From the NCBI GenBank assembly GCA_015501605.1, contig JADNRZ010000005.1:1736001-1800000 (forward strand): a DNA stretch of 64,000 nucleotides, written 5' to 3'. The stretch is from Panaeolus papilionaceus (Eukaryota; Basidiomycota; Agaricomycetes; Agaricales). Shown here piece after piece: positions 32,587 to 44,648 of this stretch. Each line of letters opens with the position of its first letter. Within the stretch, counting starts at the first letter, position 1. The translations under genes and the position numbers were made by a program. The notes below the pieces were generated by a model that was not told the origin of the DNA, searched no databases, and saw only the letters and a list, made by a program, of their open reading frames with translations.

Positions 32587-34733
32587 ATGGATATTGATAT
32601 GAAAAACAAGGACGACCACGACGATGGAAAAGGCATTATTGCACCCAGACACAACGGTAGCACTCGCGACTACGACCGCGACAAAGACAGGGATCGTGAC
32701 TATGACCGGGATAGGGATAGGCGGGACCATGACAAGAGCGACCGTGGAGACAGGCGAGATTCGGGTATGGCTGCAGGTTTTACATATGGTGTTAAATTGA
32801 ATCTGAATATCTGGTTAAAGGACGTCTACGTCGTTTGAATGATCACTGGGAACCTGATAGGCGTGATGTGAGCATCCGATTTACACCCTGAATTTCATCC
32901 ATTTTTCAACAACATTCTAAAATATGGTCCTACAGCGTTGAAGGAGATCTAGGTCAAGGTCTCGCTCTCGTTCTAGGAGACGCTCAGCATCGCCACGTCG
33001 TAGGCGCCGCTCTCGTTCACCTCGCTCTCACTCGCGTTCAAGGTCGCGAAGCAGGTCCCGTAGCAGGGATCGTAAACCTGCTGACAACTTTTCTCGTTCA
33101 TTGGGAGGTCCAATGAACGCTGACCATGAAGAAGCCGTCGAATTTGCAAAAATCAGCAAGCGCGAAAACCGAGTCTATGTTGGAAATCTCAGTTACGATG
33201 TCAAGTATCGTGATTTGATGGAATTCATGAGGGGAGGTGGGTGGGGGAACATTCAGCCCTTTTTGTTGTGTCTATCTTCTTGGTTAGCTTGGTTAGAGGT
33301 TTTGGTGTTGTGCGGGGTTTTTCCCCCGGAGAAGTGTGTTGAGGGCATGGTGCGGTCATGGAACATGACGTGTTGACAATGTCGCCCTATTGCGTTGCTC
33401 GTTTGCATTCTGTCTGTGGACCAGATTTTTCCTTCTTTTGACAGGCCCTCTCCGATGAACTGGAGCTGATGAAGCATATGGGGAGGATGAGTTGGCTGTG
33501 GATTAGAGTTGCAGTTTTTTTTTTTTGGCTTTTTTGTTTGACGGAATTGGTCGAGTCAAGAGGGTATTAATGGGAGTTTTGGTTGGCAGCTGGTGAGGTT
33601 CTCTTCGTCGAAGTTCTCGTCACACCAACAGGCGTACCCAAGGGTTGCGGGTGCGTCATTACTATCCTTGAACCAATTCCAAAACTAACGTTTTTATTCA
33701 ACTTCCAGAATCGTCGAATTTGCTTCTCAAGAAGACGCCCAGCGCTCTATTCGCGAATTATCAGAGCAACCGCTTTTGGGACGCCCTGTATTTATCCGCG
33801 AGGTGTGTAGATACGACATGAGGAGCGATGTCATGGATGATTTATTTTGGTGATCAGGATCGTGAAAATGAGGCAAGGTTCGGTGCTACTCCTGTACCTG
33901 GAAAGATTGGGATGGCTATGGCTGGTCAAGGCTTGAATGCTGCAACACCTCCCCGCCCCCCTTCCCACAACTTTTTCGGCAGTCAGTTTTTGTTTGATTG
34001 CGTCCTAGCAATGTGTTAACGTTTTTAACCAACTTATAGGACCGTTTCGCAGGACTGTCTGGTCCGGGATTCCGTGGTGGATTCCAAGGTGGAGGCAGGG
34101 ACTTTTCTAACCAAGACATATGCTGATTATTCGGGACCTGATCAAGCTCCAGGTGGACTGAGGTCCGATAACTTCAATAGTGCACCCGCTCCTTATGCTG
34201 GTGGTGGAGGAGGAGGAGGGGGATTTGGTAGTGGTCCTGGATATGCTGAAGGAGAGCCGAACCAGCAGATCATGGTTCGCAATGTGCGTCAATTTCATTT
34301 CATGTTCATATTTTCATTCTCACGACTTTATCAGTTGCCTTGGTCTACTGCCAACGAAGATCTGGTTGAGCTCTTTGAGACAACAGGCCAGGTTGAGTTG
34401 GCGGAAATCTTGTTCGAGGGAACTCGTTCCAAAGGATGTGGTGTCGTGCAGTTTGCTCAGATCCCTGAGGCAGAAACTGCCATCGGTAAGTATTCTGTGA
34501 TATCCTCGTCGTCTTTCCTGTCAATTCATGTGTCATCTTTTTTTTAGCCAAATTCCAAGGTTATGTCTATGGTGGTCGTCCTTTGGGTGCGCTCTCCTGC
34601 ACTCTATCATTTATTTATTGCTTCCTAAACTTTTTTTTTTCTCTTTCAGATGTACGTTTCAACGACCGCTGGCACACATTCACGCCATCATCTGCAAAGG
34701 GTGGACAAGTAGCACCCATGCAAGCCGATGCCT
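32587..34733 (+). pseudogene. GBP2: Gbp2-like RNA-binding protein, decayed, RRM2 missing
   Basis: The parts match Gbp2/Hrb1-type shuttling mRNA-binding proteins: an acidic/Arg start rich in DRDRDYDRD, NDHWEPDRR, an Arg/Ser region, RRM1 (RVYVGNLSYDVKYRDLMEFM ... GCGIVEFASQEDAQRSI), a GATPVPGKIGMAMAGQGLN linker, Gly-rich LSGPGFRGGFQGGGRDFSNQD, and RRM3 (QQIMVRNLPWSTANEDLVEL) with ending GGQVAPMQADA. Lesions: an in-frame TGA at 32939-32941 where the family has Arg; no RRM2 between FFG (about 33979) and DRFAGLSGPG (34039); a two-base loss near 34120 that breaks the frame at NQDIYADYSG; and a 353-base intron inside RRM1. Probably a pseudogene beside an intact copy elsewhere. Confidence 0.8.
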
Positions 34734-35245
34734 AATTCAACACAGACGTTGGCCCCTCCCCTTGAAACCCTCCTTACCCGTTATTCGTTGTTCGATTAGC
34801 TTAGGCTTTATGTTGTGTTTCCCTCATCGCGTATCAGTTTTTCCCATCTCACCTCCTTTTTATATATCACCAGAGGCTGTAACCTTTTTGAAAATTGTGT
34901 TGAGGAAAGAGCTCTTTTGTAATATGTAACTTTTTGTCAACCTCAATTCACACACTTGGTCTGTATTTGGTCTGTTTCAAACTTTAGTGCTGCTTCTCAA
35001 CCCAAAGTACGCAATTAATCCCAACCAATGTATGTTGCACCAATGTAGGGTTGATGCGACTATTTCTGCGGTGAGAGAGTCTTAAAGTTATGCCTCGTGG
35101 TGTATTGATAATTGAATACTGACTGGACCACAGGCACATGACGAAAGTGATTAATGCCTGTCATCGTTACTTCAGCCGTGCTCGGTCACGACATCTCATC
35201 TTTTGTATCTTCATCGCCGTCGTCAATTGGGGTTGCTCGATCTAG
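34734..35245. other. Intergenic, no gene seen
   Basis: 3' flank of the RRM relic and 5' flank of the next F-box gene; nothing recognised. Confidence 0.5.
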
Positions 35246-36940
35246 ATGAAATCCGCCTGCTCAATGGCTGCCAACTTCATTCAATTTTCACCTCCAATAC
35301 CTGCCCAACCAGAACCGGTTCAACCAAAGGACGAGAACGATGTAATAACGTTGAAGTCTCTCATGAAGAGTTCAACCAATCATCTCGCGCATCTGGAAAG
35401 GCTTGAATCTTTGATTGGTGAATTATCAAAGGAGATCAAGGACAGAAAGAAGGAGTATCAAGACCATGTGGAGGGAATTCGATGTCGTCTTGAGATATCC
35501 CATCCTTCAGTCAACGACTTACCTGCCGAGCTCCTTCAGTCAATTTTTCGACATGTCCTCCAGGATTGCACGTCAGTGCGATTGAAGAGAAGCCGAATCC
35601 GGTTTGACCTAGACCTGTGGTCACTTTCTTGGGTGTGCAGGAAATGGAGGGCTAGCATCCATTCAGATATTGTGTTATGGGCTGCCGTCCCTCCCGTTGA
35701 CCTTCGGAGTGGCGGCGGACCTTTGTCAACTAATGACCACAGAATACTGGAGACCTACTTGAGTCGCTCAGGCAACTCACCCATCTCTATGCGTTTCATG
35801 TTCTACCATCAGAATGACATCCCACCATCCCTCCTCGCCACACTTTCACAACACATTATCCGTGCACGCGAACTCTCAATTACAATACCCTTTGAACGCC
35901 TGGAAAGCTTTTTTAGGCAGCCGTCAGTGTTATCGCCATCTCATGCAGGGTTGGTTAATCTGAAAACCTTGAAGATGGCCCTCTTTCGGAGAGCAGAATC
36001 TGCCAATCTGCCTCCTCTTCTTCAACGATTGCCGGCCCTTGAACACCTTGAAATCGATTCCGACACGGAAAATTTAGGATCCATCGTCCACCTTTTCGAT
36101 CTCCCATGGAATCAGCTTACGTCGCTTGTACTTGTGGGCGTATATAACACCGTGGTGTCCGTCATGCAGATCCTGCCTCTCACTTCTTGCCTGCGTCATC
36201 TGGAGTTAAACCGAAGGCAATTGTGGGGTGAATCTGAATCCGAAGAGGCTGTCCATGCACATTGGGGACATCCAGAAATCCGGCGGCTATGTCTGAAAGG
36301 GGCAATAAACCAGCTCTTATCTTCTCTAGATGTCGCACCCAAACTGGAGGAACTGTCTGTCAACGCCGTTGCACCGATAGTGTTGCAAGACTGCTTGCTC
36401 CGCTTGGGGCGCACACTTACTCGATGCACATTTCCATGTAGTTCTAAGCTACTTCATGAAGTCCTTCCCTTGATTCCAGGGCTCCAAACGCTGGAATTAC
36501 TGCATGGCATTGGCGATGAAGATTTGGAGTTGTTGTTTACTCGGCCAAGCGATGCTGGTTCTTGTTGGTTGGTCCCTCTCTTAGAGGTTCTAGTCATTCA
36601 TGGGGCGACCATAAGTGATCCTATTTATTTGGAGAACGCGATACAAGCACGACAATCAGCACCTGAAGTCACACCGTTTCAGAGGATTGAGCTTGTTGAC
36701 ATTCAACACTCATGGTCGGAATCCTTCCAAAACCTTAGCGAGCCTACTCTTGACAGGGTACCCCTTCCCTACTCAACTGATGTCATCGCCGCCCCTGGCT
36801 ACTCCTTCATCTTTTATCGGCGGCTAGAAGATTACGCATTAATTCGCATAGGAGATACCAGGGGATATGAAGTGGTGCGACAGCATGTTGCTTCAAGGGG
36901 GCGTCTCTTGTTAACCCAATCTACTGCAGAACATCCTTGA
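35246..36940 (+). CDS. F-box protein with N-terminal coiled coil and LRR-like tail
   Basis: Single open frame of 564 aa. Residues 30-80 (LKSLMKSSTNHLAHLERLESLIGELSKEI-type heptads) predict a coiled coil. VNDLPAELLQSIFRHVL followed by LSWVCRKWRA and DIVLWAAV is a classic Agaricomycete F-box. The rest holds irregular leucine-rich repeats (LVNLKTLKMALF, LPALEHLEIDSD, LRHLELNRRQ, LEVLVIHGA). Presumed substrate adaptor of an SCF ubiquitin ligase. The first ATG is used; a second Met lies seven residues on. No frame breaks, so this is the best preserved F-box gene of the block. Confidence 0.8.
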   Translation: MKSACSMAANFIQFSPPIPAQPEPVQPKDENDVITLKSLMKSSTNHLAHLERLESLIGELSKEIKDRKKEYQDHVEGIRCRLEISHPSVNDLPAELLQSIFRHVLQDCTSVRLKRSRIRFDLDLWSLSWVCRKWRASIHSDIVLWAAVPPVDLRSGGGPLSTNDHRILETYLSRSGNSPISMRFMFYHQNDIPPSLLATLSQHIIRARELSITIPFERLESFFRQPSVLSPSHAGLVNLKTLKMALFRRAESANLPPLLQRLPALEHLEIDSDTENLGSIVHLFDLPWNQLTSLVLVGVYNTVVSVMQILPLTSCLRHLELNRRQLWGESESEEAVHAHWGHPEIRRLCLKGAINQLLSSLDVAPKLEELSVNAVAPIVLQDCLLRLGRTLTRCTFPCSSKLLHEVLPLIPGLQTLELLHGIGDEDLELLFTRPSDAGSCWLVPLLEVLVIHGATISDPIYLENAIQARQSAPEVTPFQRIELVDIQHSWSESFQNLSEPTLDRVPLPYSTDVIAAPGYSFIFYRRLEDYALIRIGDTRGYEVVRQHVASRGRLLLTQSTAEHP

Positions 36941-37547
36941 CCTTGAACACTTTTGTGATGCTTTTGAGCGTGAAGCCCTTGACGACGCGCACCCCTGGTC
37001 GTGGAGCTTGAAAGTGAACTGCGATGTTATTTCTGTAAGTGAGGTGTTCGTTATTCTTCTCGTTGCACATAGTCTTATCGAAATTTATACAGGCAGGAAT
37101 GTTGTTGGACCTCATAACTCGACTTGACCATTTTCTCGAGCGGGTGGATAATAAAAGAGCAGCGCACGCAAGGATTGCCAGCTGCAGGAACCGTATGATG
37201 CGCATGCTGCGCATACTCTCGCACGATCCGTGGATATTTCAAGCGCTACCAAATGGATGGTCCCGTTTTCACGAACAAGAGCGAATTGATCTTGATGGAA
37301 ACGGCCTTGAACCTCCACCAAGAGTGCTTGCTTATACAGCATCATAGAATTTCGTTCAGATATAAAAAACCCCGCAGCGCTGTTGTTAGCCAGTACGTCT
37401 GTCCCCTCATTTCATCACCCAACTGATTTTGACTAATCTCAAGGGTCTATTAGTATTAACAGTTTCGGATCAAGTGGGCGCTGACATCCTCCACCAGATA
37501 TAAAAATTAACGGAGATCAATATGAACATATACCGAATGACAAAATC
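36941..37547. other. Intergenic, no gene seen
   Basis: Short overlapping open frames only. Confidence 0.5.
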
Positions 37548-39466
37548 CTAACTAATTGTCAGAACATTCTCTTGCGTTAACCGACGCACCAGCTTCCCGA
37601 CTGATCCTGCAGCCCTTCTCAACACACTCCGTTTCTTAGTCACAGCTCCCCCAAATGCACCAAGATAGTCGTGAATAATAATCGTTTTCCCATCTATGGA
37701 TACGGAGGCAAGCAAACCAGAGGCTGGGTCAAAAGTTGCAGCGCCGAAGATGGGTTGAGGACGCGAATCCGCCCGCTCATTGTCGCCCCAAACCGGGTAG
37801 ACGTCGTCTTTGTAAAGGCTAGCATACCTAATTATTTCAACACCGAACACATCCTTGCGGACTTCAGGGAATGTTTCGCCGTTGAGAGGTATGCTGTCTT
37901 GGGGGATATGGAATCGGTTGTGAACTGGTGACGATGGAGGTTCTTCTTCAACTTGCGAAGGTTTTGCATAGGTATATAACCCATGACGATATCCCTCCCA
38001 AAGGAGTACCTGCTGACCATCGCATAGGCGATTGTGTTTGATTCCTGTATCCATCATAGGGAAGTTGTGTAGGTGGTGAACTTGACTGAGAGTAAGCTTT
38101 GGAACAGCAGCTTCAACAGCAAGTTGCTTGGCGTCACTTGTTGAAGGAGGGGTGCATTTGGAAGGGAGGGTGAGCTCGTATGTGTACGCATGTCCACCAA
38201 CAGGAGTAGAGTCATCCCACAAGAGGAAATCGAACCCCGGTTTTCCGAAGTGGGCGTAGTACCATATGTTGAGTGAGAAGAATGTAACCCAGGCGCGCAT
38301 AAGAACTGGTATGGGCTGGTATGGAAAGGCAGCGCGTCGTACGATGAATGGTAACACCCAGGTGGGCGGGAAATTCGAAATTACCCCAGAAGCTTGGCTG
38401 GTCAGGACAGGATCCAGATCCCAGATGAGTAAAGCGATATCGGTGACCAGAATAATTACATTCTTGACGGAGTCTATCATTAGCTATAATGGTGGAGTTG
38501 TTATTCATAAACCAAAGTTGCCATCGTTAAAACCATGACACACCTTTGTGAAAGTTGCACCGATAACCTGGTCAGGGTGGATCCTCCAAGATGTGTAGAT
38601 ATCCTTTACGAAGTCCCATGCATAAATGATGAGGTTATGTTGGTCGAAGAAAGCGAAAATATCCCCTGCGATGGTGTCTCCGTGTAGTTCCGTCTGTGAC
38701 ATGGGTCGCTCCTGGGCGATGCTCTTGGTCGCGAGGATACTTAGCTGTGAAACCTGAGCATCAAATTCAAGGATAACAATAGTTGCCCTTCTGCGTTAAG
38801 GGTTCAATATAAGCCGGAGTATGGCTTCTAAGATTTATGCTTACCGGTCTTCTGAGTGCTCAATCGATGCAATCCGCATTTTGGAGCCGTCCATAGACGG
38901 GCCAGCAAGAAAAATCAGATTGGCGAAATCCGGACTCCCCGAGTTCCGTTGACGCATCTGTGGTGACGGTGGTGCGTTTGCCTGAATATCTAATGTAATG
39001 ATTTCTTCTGTTGTCTTGATCACCAGATACCTGCCACCAGGGATCAATAACATGGCGAGTACATTGGCATCGGCAGTGAATGGGAGTGCGTATTTGGATA
39101 CAGGAACGAGCTTCCTCTTTGACGGTTCTGGACGACTCTGAAGTCTATGAAGGATGGAGAGCATACGTGCAGGAGCTAATACCGCTCGCTTGTAGTCCCG
39201 AACTGCCATGGCTTCCCTGTTGAAACTGGCCAGCAACGTGACATCTGTTTTGGATACCCTACGTAGATGATTCCACCACAAGTCGATATTAGAAATCAGC
39301 CTATGAAGAGCTTTGCATGTCTACAGAAAGCAGGGTATGTCAAAAACCGAAGACTACTAGAAATAATCAGGGGACTTACGCGATCCAGTATAATCAGATC
39401 CTTGGCATCAAGAAAGAGTGTCGACAAGTATAACCAAATGTCGGTGGGTAGATCAAGGATGTTCAT
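37548..39466 (-). CDS. F-box protein with long C-terminal region (copy 2)
   Basis: Minus-strand paralogue of 28203-30214, with the same exon layout. Start at 39466 (MNILDLPTDIWLYLSTLFL); the first intron lies between LILDR and TCKALHRLISNIDLWWNHL. Further introns follow HSEDR (near 38850-38795) and FTK (near 38543-38485). The last exon begins LMIDSVKNVIILVTDIALLIWDLD. Shared blocks with copy 1 include LVPVSKYALPFT, MLLIPGGRYL, ELHGDTIAGDIFAFFDQ, DTGIKHNRLCDGQQVLLWEGYRHGLYT and IFGAATFDPASGLL. F-box function is inferred; the conserved C-terminal region is not a domain I can name. The frame is open throughout. Confidence 0.75.
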
Positions 39467-42400
39467 TGGAACTTCAAAGGACTCAATGGCTAGGTCTGGC
39501 CAGGTGTAAGCCGCGAAATCAGAAAAACACAGCCCCACAGATTGCCCACGGCAACCTCAGCCAATAAAGTCATAGTTGGAGTCCACAGCGGTCCATAAGG
39601 CAAAAGTGCCACTGAGTGGATACATTTTATTTTCGCCGTTTGCGACTCCATAAAGGATATTTTCATCAGAAGCTTTCAAACGAAATAATCCAGTAGTACG
39701 CTTCTGACATGCATTCCTGCAAGGAACCCGGAGACGAGTTGAAAAAGACCGTGGATGTGTGTGGGTGTGGGTGACAACCTCATTGGCTGGGTCAGCATTA
39801 GCTCAATTCAGTCCGGCAACTCCCAGACCCCCATCGACTCGTCCTAATTGTTCGAAACTAATTTCCGTTGTGCCATGAGTGGATCTCATGTTGCTCAACC
39901 CTCCCTGCCTCGTTCAAATTACTCATCCAGCTCATCTGATTGATTTCAAAATCCTCGCGCTATTTCTACCTATGTAATCCTAACAGTCGATACCTTGGCC
40001 CCCCCAGCTCGGTCATCCATTGTAGCACTCGTGGCTCTTTTTAAAGGGTTCGTTCGAGTTAGATCACCTCTTTCTGCAATGATCAATCTGCTCGCTGCTC
40101 GTGTGAGCAATGTAAATAAGGCATTTTGTTTAAATTGGTTATCCGTAGATCTCTATGCTTGCTTCCGTCCAAAAGACTAGAAGACAATGCGTTAACCCCC
40201 TCTGCTGATTGAGGAGATAAGATTAGGCGCCTAGAATCGAAGCTAAATATATCGGCGGCGATAAATTAAAAAGGAGAAGCACGAACACCGTGTTAAATGC
40301 AGGACGTCAGTGTGCATGCTTCGAAACGCAATAACATCTGACGTTTATACTCCGACCAGACCCACAAATTTGCCTCAAGGATCGAATTAAAATTGCCTTC
40401 TGGGCGCGTTCGAAATCAAACAGATCAATGATTTGTGTTTGTGTGTACGGCGTGGATATAAAAATCACGTCGATCCTCGCCAGCCCTTCTTCACCTTTCA
40501 CCTGTTCTCTCCCAACTTTGTATGTATTGTTTCGCATGAGGACATCCTCGCCTTTACTAATTCTTGCACATCTTCTATTTGACCTCGTCTCACTTTAATC
40601 GCCATACAATTCACGGTCAGCCGCTTCGATATGAGACTTATTTCGTGGATTCTGACTCCATCCCCCTCTCGTAGTAAACCCGCGACCCCGACGCGATGTC
40701 CGTTATTGGTCTGCTAGGCTAGTAAGTCCACTTCGAACCATCATGTCGCTCGATGTCCTCACTAAGCGTTGTCATTTGTCCCTACGTATGCTGCAGACAT
40801 GGATCAAGGGCCACGGCGAAGACAAGACCTCTCCCAGCATAAACGTCGGGGAAGCAATCGAGGCAGAAAAAACAACACATTACCAACAAACGGAAATAAC
40901 AAAAAAGTGAAACAAAAAAAAAAGAATACCCAACTGAATCGCGACTGGACCGGGATGCACTGCCGAGGAACAACAACTATCATCTTGATGTATGTGATCT
41001 TACTCCCTTCATTCGACGCCTCAGCTGACTGATTTTGCATTTGTGGCTCGTCGCCCTTCCATCTCCTCTATCCTTTCCCTCCTTCTTCACCTGCCCGCTC
41101 CCTCCCCTTGTTCATGCTGCATCACCGTAGATGAATAAAAAGCTGCAGCGAAGACAAGACCTCCCTCATGAAAGCAGCAAGGGAGGCAGGAGATTTCAGA
41201 CACTACTGATGAATGACCATTATAAAAGAGTGAGAGTGAGAAATCCGACGCAAGTAGGACTGACGTGGGCAATATCGACTACGGATAAGTGTCAAGTGCG
41301 TATCCTATTCTACTCAGTAAATGATGTACTGATTCTCAACGTCCTTGGCTGTGTCGTCACTCGCCCCTTTCCATCTTCTCGCCGCCTCTTCATCACCCCT
41401 TCGTCCCTTGTTTCTCTGCATTTTATTCCGCTTGCTTCTGGCAGTGGAAGAATAAACAGGGAAATAATGATGGAGGGGTCAATGAAGAGACCCGAAGACC
41501 AGTCGACAGCGGCACCTCAAGCCATTGAATATCCCGAAGGATATTCACTGGGTGAGGTGTCGTCCTCAAAATCATGCGCTGACAAGAAGACGCGCAAATC
41601 AATCGATCAAGGTAGGTCTAAGCAGTGCGCGTGGGTGGTGGGTGGGAGTGCGCGCGCTGCATCGTGCGTGACAGCGTCTTGTGTGATGTGGGTACTTGTG
41701 TTACGATTTTCCTATTCTTTGCTAATCGCTATACATTTCCCTCAGGTAAATATGTGGTGCGTGACCTCTTCTGCCTTAACATTGGCGCTGTCTGACTGTT
41801 AAGCCCTATCCCAGTGAACCCCTTGGCTCGCAACTGCCGGGGTGCCTGATTTAAGGTTGCCTAATCTCAACAGGTTCAATGCCGCATCGACAACCTCGTG
41901 CACGCTCTTGCTCTCGGGAATAGATCGCTGTAGCTAGTTTCTCGTTTCTTTTTCTTCTTTTCCCTTCTTTCTTGCCCTCAGGGCTGTTTTTCGCACCGGT
42001 GACGGGGCAATAGTGGGCATTCGTGCTTGGGGGGAGTTATGACGCCTCGGAGGATGGTAAACAATGAGGCGTCTCCAGGTTCTGCAAAAGGCAGTTCAGG
42101 GTTAGAACCCTTGCCCCCCTCAAGAACGTCCACCGCCTTTCTCATCCTTTTAGTCAGTAGATTAGATTTAGATAGTGACACGATCATGGGGGCCGAATTC
42201 GAAGAAGACGGGTGGATAGGAAATTATAATAGTTTTAGAAACCCAACCTATTTATGAACTTGAAATGAGTGATTTCTAAAGTAACACGGTATAGTATTGT
42301 TTTACCCTATGAATGAGACAAGAAAAAGGGATGAATTTTGAATGAAAAAACTCAAGAGAGCGAGAACTCGTGCCGTTCGACAGCCAATCGGGACTTGCCT

Positions 42401-42498
42401 TGGGCTTCGAAACACATTCAACTTTCCCACATTAATCACATTAAAGACGTTGGGCGTCTTTTTCTATTGTTTTATTCTCCTTCTCTTCATACCTCAAC
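39467..42498. other. Large gap with low-complexity and repeated DNA
   Basis: About 3 kb without a supported gene. Purine-rich stretches alternate with pyrimidine-rich ones. Open frames at 40769-41032 and 41131-41802 are Lys/Arg-rich but match no family; they overlap the repeat listed separately. Confidence 0.5.
40816..41163 (+). repeat. Degenerate direct repeat, about 332-base period
   Basis: GCGAAGACAAGACCTC occurs at 40816-40831 and again at 41148-41163. It is preceded by ATGCTGCA-like sequence, and similar pyrimidine-rich blocks (CTCGCCC, TCTTCACC) follow each. A third, weaker unit may start near 41444. Confidence 0.4.
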
Positions 42499-43310
42499 AT
42501 GCCACCCCACTCTACAGTATTTGTCGATACACTCGACCTTCTCAATGATTGCCTTCAAGATATCAGCCCTGTAGGAAAGCCTGCGCCTGAGGAATTAGCC
42601 ATCGACATGGAAGGGGTTAATCTTTGCCGGGATGGTCGCGTTGCGACACTGCAGATCGTTGCTAATAAGTCCACCACCGTCTGGGTTATTGATATCACGA
42701 CGCTTGGTCGCGAAGCATTCGACCATACCACTGCGGACAAGCAAAGCCTTCGAGCTGTTCTCCAGAGCAGTGCATCGAGAAAGGTATGACAACTGGCTTC
42801 ACTTGAAATTCATCACAGAGCCTCATGATTGTGTAGCTCTTTTATGATGTTAGAAACGACTCGGACGCGCTTTTTAGTCACTACGGAGTCTCCCTGGAGG
42901 ATGTTTATGATATACAGCTTCTGGATGTGGCCGGCAAGCGCTCAAGAGGTGTCAAGGTGTACTCTCTAATCGGCCTCGGGAAGTGCATCGAAGACAATAT
43001 GACCAACACAGAGGAATGGATTGCAGTCAAGCAAGTCGGAAAAGAGCTTTTTGATCCAAAGAAGGGAGGATCTTACGAAGTCTTCGAGGAGCGGCCTATT
43101 AGCCCGATCATTTTACGCTACTGCTCTCAAGATGTCCTCCTCCTATTCGAGTTGAAGAGGATTCTCCTGAACAAACTCGGGGGTGTTGGTGGGCAACCGT
43201 CGAGTTGGAAGCGTAGGATTGTTAAGGCATCTGCTAAGCGCGTTGCAGAGAGCAAAAAGGAAGGATATCAACCCAAGGGGAAAAAGAAATCTATCGCACT
43301 TCATTTTTGA
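42499..43310 (+). CDS. DEDDy 3'-5' exonuclease (RNase D/EXD-like)
   Basis: Two exons with an intron at 42784-42836; about 252 aa. Motif I is LAIDMEG (D-x-E). Motif II is LFYDVRNDSDALF (Asp and Asn-Asp) at the start of exon 2. Motif III is YCSQDV (Y-x3-D), placing it in the DEDDy class of 3'-5' exonucleases. It resembles the EXD1/WRN-exo-like single-domain proteins common in basidiomycetes. Metal-dependent removal of nucleotides from RNA or DNA ends is inferred from the motifs; the substrate is unknown. The C terminus is strongly basic (KRRIVKASAKRVAESKKE), which could bind nucleic acid or act as a nuclear signal. Start follows CTCAAC. Confidence 0.85.
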
Positions 43311-44648
43311 CCCTGAAGGGGTCACTAGAAGCGAAAGAGGTAGTAACCATCTACTTAGCTCAAGCTCTTGATAGCACATCTTATGTATACACAAATCCAT
43401 TATAACTTAACATATCCTGCCTAAGTTTGTGTTTGAATAGAAATGTTGTCGTTGGGCGGCCAATCTGGTAGAGAGCATGTTGCTTTCCCCCAGGCCCGTA
43501 CTAGCACATAATTCGCATGGGCCCACTTGGCTCTCTTTCAAGGCAGCTGTTAATCAACTTAACTGGCTCAGAGCTTAACAATTCAATGACTCGGGTAATA
43601 CATCATGCTCGAGTTTACTGCACACTCAAGCAATGTTCGAACCATGGTGATGCATGTTATTCGACAACCCGACCTGTTGATGTAGATCACATTGACTTAG
43701 ATTGAAGAGGACCAACCTGAGCATCTTGCGTCCATGGTATCTGCTACTCACCGAGCCCATACCTGACCACCCAAATTTACCCAGGCACAAGCCCTTCGTA
43801 TGCCCATCCCCAATGACCTTACCTGTCTTTCATTTATTTATGATACCCATGCTGTTTATTTCATCTGTAATCTTGAGGGAGTTATGGTCCTCACATGTTG
43901 TTTTCGAGCCATCGAACTCAAATTCTGCGACCAGGGGGCTCGAATTGACATTTCCAATGTTCTAGTATCTGGTGACATTCTGAATGAACAATTCATATGG
44001 TGTATCGAGCACCTGCACGTCAGCATCACAAGGAAGACATCAGTCTCATATGTTTCACAGTCGATTCATGCCATAGTGAAATAGATCAGCCTATTTATAT
44101 AACATGTCAACATACTTCTTTTATCACTCACTCCACGTAGGCGTGTTGCTGGCCATTCTTATCTTATCTTTATTGGAGTAATTAATCAAAAAAATAATAA
44201 CGAGGTAAGCAACGAACATGAGAACTCCACCTCACGATGCATCGAACGCTCAAGTTGAAATGATAATTGTGGTCACATTATCGACCAAGCGAAAACCCAA
44301 GCTTGATACGCGACCTCGCGTTTTCATTATCATCTACCAACGTGGGTCCGCGTCAAGCCATTTCAACTAAGCCTCACTCGAATATTGAAGTGCATCTTCC
44401 CATATGGTTTCTTTGAATCCTTGCATGCGGCGGACGTCAATAGTGTGAAATGTTACGGGAAAATGCACTCGAGGCGATCATCGCCTTAGCACTCGAGGCT
44501 ATCAACTCTTGGATTTCGATTTCGATTTCGAGTTGACGAAGCAAGAGAACATTCCTACCTATGGTGACAAGAAACAGCATAAAAGCCATACGAAAGATTT
44601 GCATAGACATCAGCTCAACGAACAACTCCCAAAAACCAACCTAACAAA
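43311..44648. other. Intergenic, no gene seen
   Basis: About 1.3 kb. Near 44513-44531 there is a short ATTTCG hexamer run. Open frames here match nothing known to me. Confidence 0.5.

Noticed and set aside
41131..41802. Plus-strand frame of 223 codons
   Set aside because: Lies in degenerate repeat DNA with intron-like and pyrimidine-rich stretches; composition does not look coding.
42000..42190. Possible SINE: a tRNA B-box-like GGTTAGAACCC near 42098
   Set aside because: No A-box at the right distance, no poly-A end and no second copy seen in the window.
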